NCBI GenBank assembly: GCA_963920665.1
Contig: OY987263.1
Location: 21,099,968-21,163,967, forward strand
Direction of reading: 5' to 3'
DNA: 64,000 bases
Origin: Straminergon stramineum
Lineage: Eukaryota; Streptophyta; Bryopsida; Hypnales; Calliergonaceae
A program made the position numbers and the translations under genes. This document shows, piece after piece, positions 62,590-64,000 of this stretch; position 1 is the stretch's first letter, and every line of letters starts with the position of its first letter. The notes beneath the pieces were generated by a model. That model worked only from the letters and a program-made list of their open reading frames with translations. It had not been told where the DNA came from and made no database searches.

Positions 62590-64000
62590 GTTAATAAGGG
62601 GCCAAAACAAGGATATAAGGTGGCAACAACAAGAGGTGTCTACAATGAGGAAGTAGCTTAGGAATTCCTTAATTTTGATGAAGACCCCTAAAATTATAAT
62701 TGTTGATATTCATATCAAATTTGCAATTGCCATATTACAATGTCTACCATGACTACTAAATGACTGTTGTACAACTACTCCACAACTACAACAATATATT
62801 ACACAAGGATGTTAAAATACTATTGGATCAATTTTTTTGAAGTGGAATTATAGTCATATGTATTTGCAATTGTTTCTTTTTCAATTGATGATCAACACAA
62901 TGGAATCCACCTTAGGCTCTAAAGTTCACTTCAACTTTTGTAAGGTGTAAGGAATGAACACTAGAAGAAATAAAGGATTATGCAACTAAGTTTTCAACAA
63001 TTTTTTAGCTAGTCATTTAGGATGTGTACAACTAGCACAAATTTAGAGACATCTAGTTCCTATGGATAAGTTGTATTTGAAAACTTAGTTGTTTAGGACA
63101 AAGTTTCTTTTTCTCATCCATTGGCTTATAAGGAACTTCATCAACCAAGTTTGCATATGTAGATGTCAACATGGCATGTTATGCCACCTTAGCATGTTCA
63201 CTCAACAATTGAGGATTAAAGTGCAATCCAATGTATCATTGACATTTTTGATTGTATTGGTTCATAGTCATTGGAGTGTAACTAAAGTGCAATATGTGAT
63301 CCTACAAACTTCCATAAAAGGAAGATTGTAGACTCATCTTTCAAAGACACTTTGTTGACATTATTGTCTTTTTTACTTGAGGACACTCTAATTATTGTTA
63401 AAAATTATTTGTGGTAATTTTCTAGTACAAGTTGATGTAGTTGTTCTTTAGTGGTTCATCTTATTGTGCAAAGATTGTGGAAGTCATAGATGTGTTTAAA
63501 TTGAGTTGTTCACAACAATATAGTTATTGGTGTAAAAAGCTTTGTTACATTTTGAACTTGATTTTTTGCAATATGATACAATTATTCTTAGTTATGCATT
63601 CTACAATCTTTGATTGCTAATATTGTTGTGCAACAGTTGTCACAACAATGTCTCACTTGAGACTCAAGATACTTGTAGAAATGATGCAATTGTTCTATAA
63701 TCATTCATACAACTCAATGTAAGACTTATTATTAGAAAAATAAATGACAATAAAGTTGTTTATAACCCCAACATCTTCATTGCTCACTTGACAACACTAC
63801 CACTACTATATATTATATTCAACTACATCAAAATAGATCTTGAATAGACCATTGTAAAAAATCTCTTTGATAATATGTGAGCCCCCAATTCGTCACCAGG
63901 GGCTCACTCTTTCTTTTTTCCGTATTTTGTCATTTTAATTGCACTTTATTATATAAAAAAATCCTAAAAAGAGTGTAGAATCAAAATAGGAATGTCACAT
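62590..64000. other. AT-rich; possible left end of another hAT-like element at 62,969
   Basis: 'cactagaagaaataaagg' at about 62,969 followed by 'gcaactaag' and 'acaactagcac' resembles the left end of 7,649-8,783; the right end would lie outside the window. Nothing else recognised. Confidence 0.3.

Noticed and set aside
1..64000. tRNA or rRNA genes
   Set aside because: No cloverleaf with A/B boxes and no rRNA-like stretch was found by eye; a covariance-model scan would be decisive.

Overview
The window looks like nuclear DNA of a land plant. The genes are split by GT-AG introns, they encode a plastid protein (fibrillin) and mitochondrial proteins, interstitial repeats are of the CCCTAAA type, and between the genes lie long AT-rich deserts full of small DNA transposons. 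I cannot name the species. The GC-rich MPP genes in very AT-rich surroundings, and the unusual transposon set, would fit a bryophyte or another non-seed plant, but that is inference.

Layout. (1) 1-7,200: mixed-GC DNA with the 3' end of a TTAA-type transposon, a 185-bp MITE and a seven-exon mitochondrial GrpE (Mge1-like) gene on the minus strand, 3,515-6,788. (2) 7,200-20,900: AT-rich desert with an hAT-like element (7,649-8,783), three full-length TTAA-type elements, a TGAGC-type MITE and a foldback. (3) 20,900-29,100: gene-rich island with an S1-type (self-incompatibility-like) secreted protein on the plus strand (22,757-23,164) and a five-exon plastid fibrillin, FBN5-like, on the minus strand (26,339-28,704). 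(4) 29,100-32,600: a Harbinger-like MITE and a 5'-truncated LINE inside a perfect 13-bp target-site duplication. (5) 32,639-46,041: two complete copies of a gene for the alpha subunit of mitochondrial processing peptidase, in inverted orientation and transcribed away from each other. The 2,751-bp arms pair without any indel, and every part I compared is identical, introns included. They are separated by 7.9 kb of AT-rich DNA that carries further MITEs. (6) 46,042-64,000: no convincing host gene; dispersed repeats, several TIR elements, a (TA)n tract, a classic Tourist-like MITE and a diverged tandem repeat with a recurrent GCGACC motif.

How the genes work together: the GrpE homologue (exchange factor for matrix Hsp70 at the import motor) and MPP alpha (presequence removal after import) both act in mitochondrial protein import. 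The fibrillin is a plastid lipid/quinone-associated protein and the S1-type protein is secreted. I see no evidence of a functional cluster; this is ordinary plant gene order. The features most worth a second look are the MPP palindrome, whose identical arms end abruptly in sequence that still looks distantly related, and a TTAA-flanked, piggyBac-like transposon family with six copies here.
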